Shown: piece by piece, positions 63,181 to 64,000 of the stretch | Position numbering within the stretch: the stretch's first letter is position 1 | How the letters are laid out: every line of letters begins with the position of its first letter | From: Paucibacter sp. Y2R2-4 | GTDB taxonomy: Bacteria > Pseudomonadota > Gammaproteobacteria > Burkholderiales > Burkholderiaceae_C | DNA: 64,000 nucleotides | Direction: 5' to 3' | NCBI RefSeq assembly: GCF_025717535.1 | Contig: NZ_JAJIRO010000005.1 | Span: 62,001-126,000 of the forward strand | Program-made: the position numbers and the translations under genes | The notes under the pieces: generated by a model | Databases searched by the model: none | The model's input: the letters and a program-made list of their open reading frames with translations, nothing else | What the model was told of the DNA's origin: nothing

Positions 63181-63843
63181 TCAGGTCTCGCTGGAGGCGG
63201 CGGCCTTCACCCGGTTCGCCACCACCAGCAAAGACATGCGGTTGAAGAACCACATGCCTTCCACCGCCCAGGGCGTGAACTTGCGCAGCACATTGCTCAG
63301 GGTGTAGGGCGTGTACCAGCAGTTGTGGTCGGGGTGTACCACTTCCACAAAGGTCTGCGCGCCGCTGCTGTAGTCGAAGTGGCGGCGAAAGCAGCTGTAG
63401 GCGTCGGGCACCGTGATCGCATACTGATCCGCGCCCAGTGCGTCCAGATGGCGGAAAAAGCCCTCGACATCGGGCACATGTTCCAGCACTTCGGGCACCA
63501 GCACCAGGTCGTATTGGTCTTTGACCTGACTCCAATCAGAAAAGAGCCGTCCACGCAGATGCGGCTGCATGCTGCTGAAGGCTTCGTGGTTGATGTCGAA
63601 GCCGTCGAGCTGACAAAGCGGATCCAGGCGCAGATGCAAAGACTGGTTCAGATCGGTGATGGGCCAGTCCACGCAACCGACATGCAGCACCCGTTTGCCC
63701 TCGCACATGGGGCCAAACACCTCCATGCGCGACTTGCCCACCAAGTCTTCTCCGACCCAGGTTTTTTGCACAAAGTAGGGCGCGTGCGCGTGCTCCAGCG
63801 CAGACACCGGCGTTTGCGGAACTTTCTTCATCGTCGACGTCAT
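63181..63843 (-). CDS. Class I SAM-dependent methyltransferase
   Basis: 220 residues. SAM-binding motif I GKRVLHVGCVDWP, acidic strand LDGFDINHEAF, and motif YDLVLVPEVLEHVPDVEGFF, as in Methyltransf_11/23 families. It starts directly after the stop of the partial gene to its right, so both are one operon. Substrate unknown; surface glycan is plausible from the neighbour. Confidence 0.85.
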   Translation of the reverse strand: MTSTMKKVPQTPVSALEHAHAPYFVQKTWVGEDLVGKSRMEVFGPMCEGKRVLHVGCVDWPITDLNQSLHLRLDPLCQLDGFDINHEAFSSMQPHLRGRLFSDWSQVKDQYDLVLVPEVLEHVPDVEGFFRHLDALGADQYAITVPDAYSCFRRHFDYSSGAQTFVEVVHPDHNCWYTPYTLSNVLRKFTPWAVEGMWFFNRMSLLVVANRVKAAASSET

Positions 63844-64000
63844 TCAGGCCACCTTTCGCTTGTGCAACTCGTCATAGCACTGCAAGGTGCTGCCCCAGGC
63901 TTGGTCGGCGAAGGGCAGGGCAGGGCCGCTGTACTGCGCGCCGCTGAAATGGTTTGGAATGAAATAGTGGCTGGGCCAAATCGTCAATCCGGCGTATTGA
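63844..64000 (-). CDS. C-terminal part of a glycosyltransferase-like protein (runs off the window)
   Basis: The frame ends at 63844 and is open to the window edge. The visible tail includes GLTIWPSHYFIPNHFSG and ADQAWGSTLQCYDELHK, resembling the ends of DXD-containing glycosyltransferases that transfer sugars to surface glycans. Function is tentative because only about 51 residues are seen. Confidence 0.5.
   Translation of the reverse strand, partial: QYAGLTIWPSHYFIPNHFSGAQYSGPALPFADQAWGSTLQCYDELHKRKVA

Overview
The window looks like chromosome from a GC-rich, flagellated betaproteobacterium of the order Burkholderiales, Comamonadaceae/Sphaerotilaceae-like. The evidence is the fliE / fliFGHIJK / fliLMNOPQR order, an FlhDC master regulator, PEP-CTERM proteins and gene content; no species marker was seen. 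It divides into a tRNA cluster (1-473), a mobile island of about 38.5 kb (about 474-38,990) and a flagellar locus (39,060-63,170) followed by surface-modification genes.

tRNA cluster and island. tRNA-Cys and two identical tRNA-Gly genes are followed by the 5' half of a tRNA-Leu(UAA). The missing 3' half, with a complementary acceptor strand and CCA, lies at about 39,003-39,034, next to fliR. The DNA between is therefore read as an island that cut the tRNA gene in two. Just inside the left end the island carries a complete but different tRNA-Leu(UAA). Directly behind it are three tandem tyrosine recombinases and a small HTH/coiled-coil protein, organised like an enlarged Tn554 tnpABC set. A 12-bp inverted repeat occurs near both ends.

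The island cargo is an orphan restriction-endonuclease-like gene with a divergent XRE regulator, three diguanylate cyclases, three PEP-CTERM proteins with a TPR-LuxR regulator, and a solitary second tyrosine recombinase. It also has a chemotaxis receptor, an SMR efflux pair, an amidohydrolase, an RsbRD-type histidine kinase, a PHA-depolymerase-like esterase and a stress block (truncated BrkB, large catalase, membrane protein, 24-residue peptide, hemerythrin). Last comes a histidine kinase overlapping a REC-PAS-PAS-GGDEF-EAL gene. Decayed scraps (UvrD-like helicase, IstB, histidine kinase, resolvase) and six copies of a short intergenic repeat suggest repeated insertion and decay.

Flagellar locus. 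On the minus strand, fliFGHIJK and fliLMNOPQR encode the MS ring, switch, export ATPase, hook-length control and export gate; fliE is divergent. fliD-fliS-fliT and a YcgR-type PilZ brake follow, then three tandem short flagellin genes. Sigma-28-like promoters with one shared spacing precede fliD and two of the three flagellins. On the plus strand come a TPR protein, flhDC, a glycosyltransferase and a FliB-type flagellin lysine methylase. A SAM methyltransferase and a partial glycosyltransferase-like gene run in from the right edge. The island thus places several c-di-GMP enzymes and a chemoreceptor next to the motility genes that c-di-GMP normally controls; a functional link is inference only.
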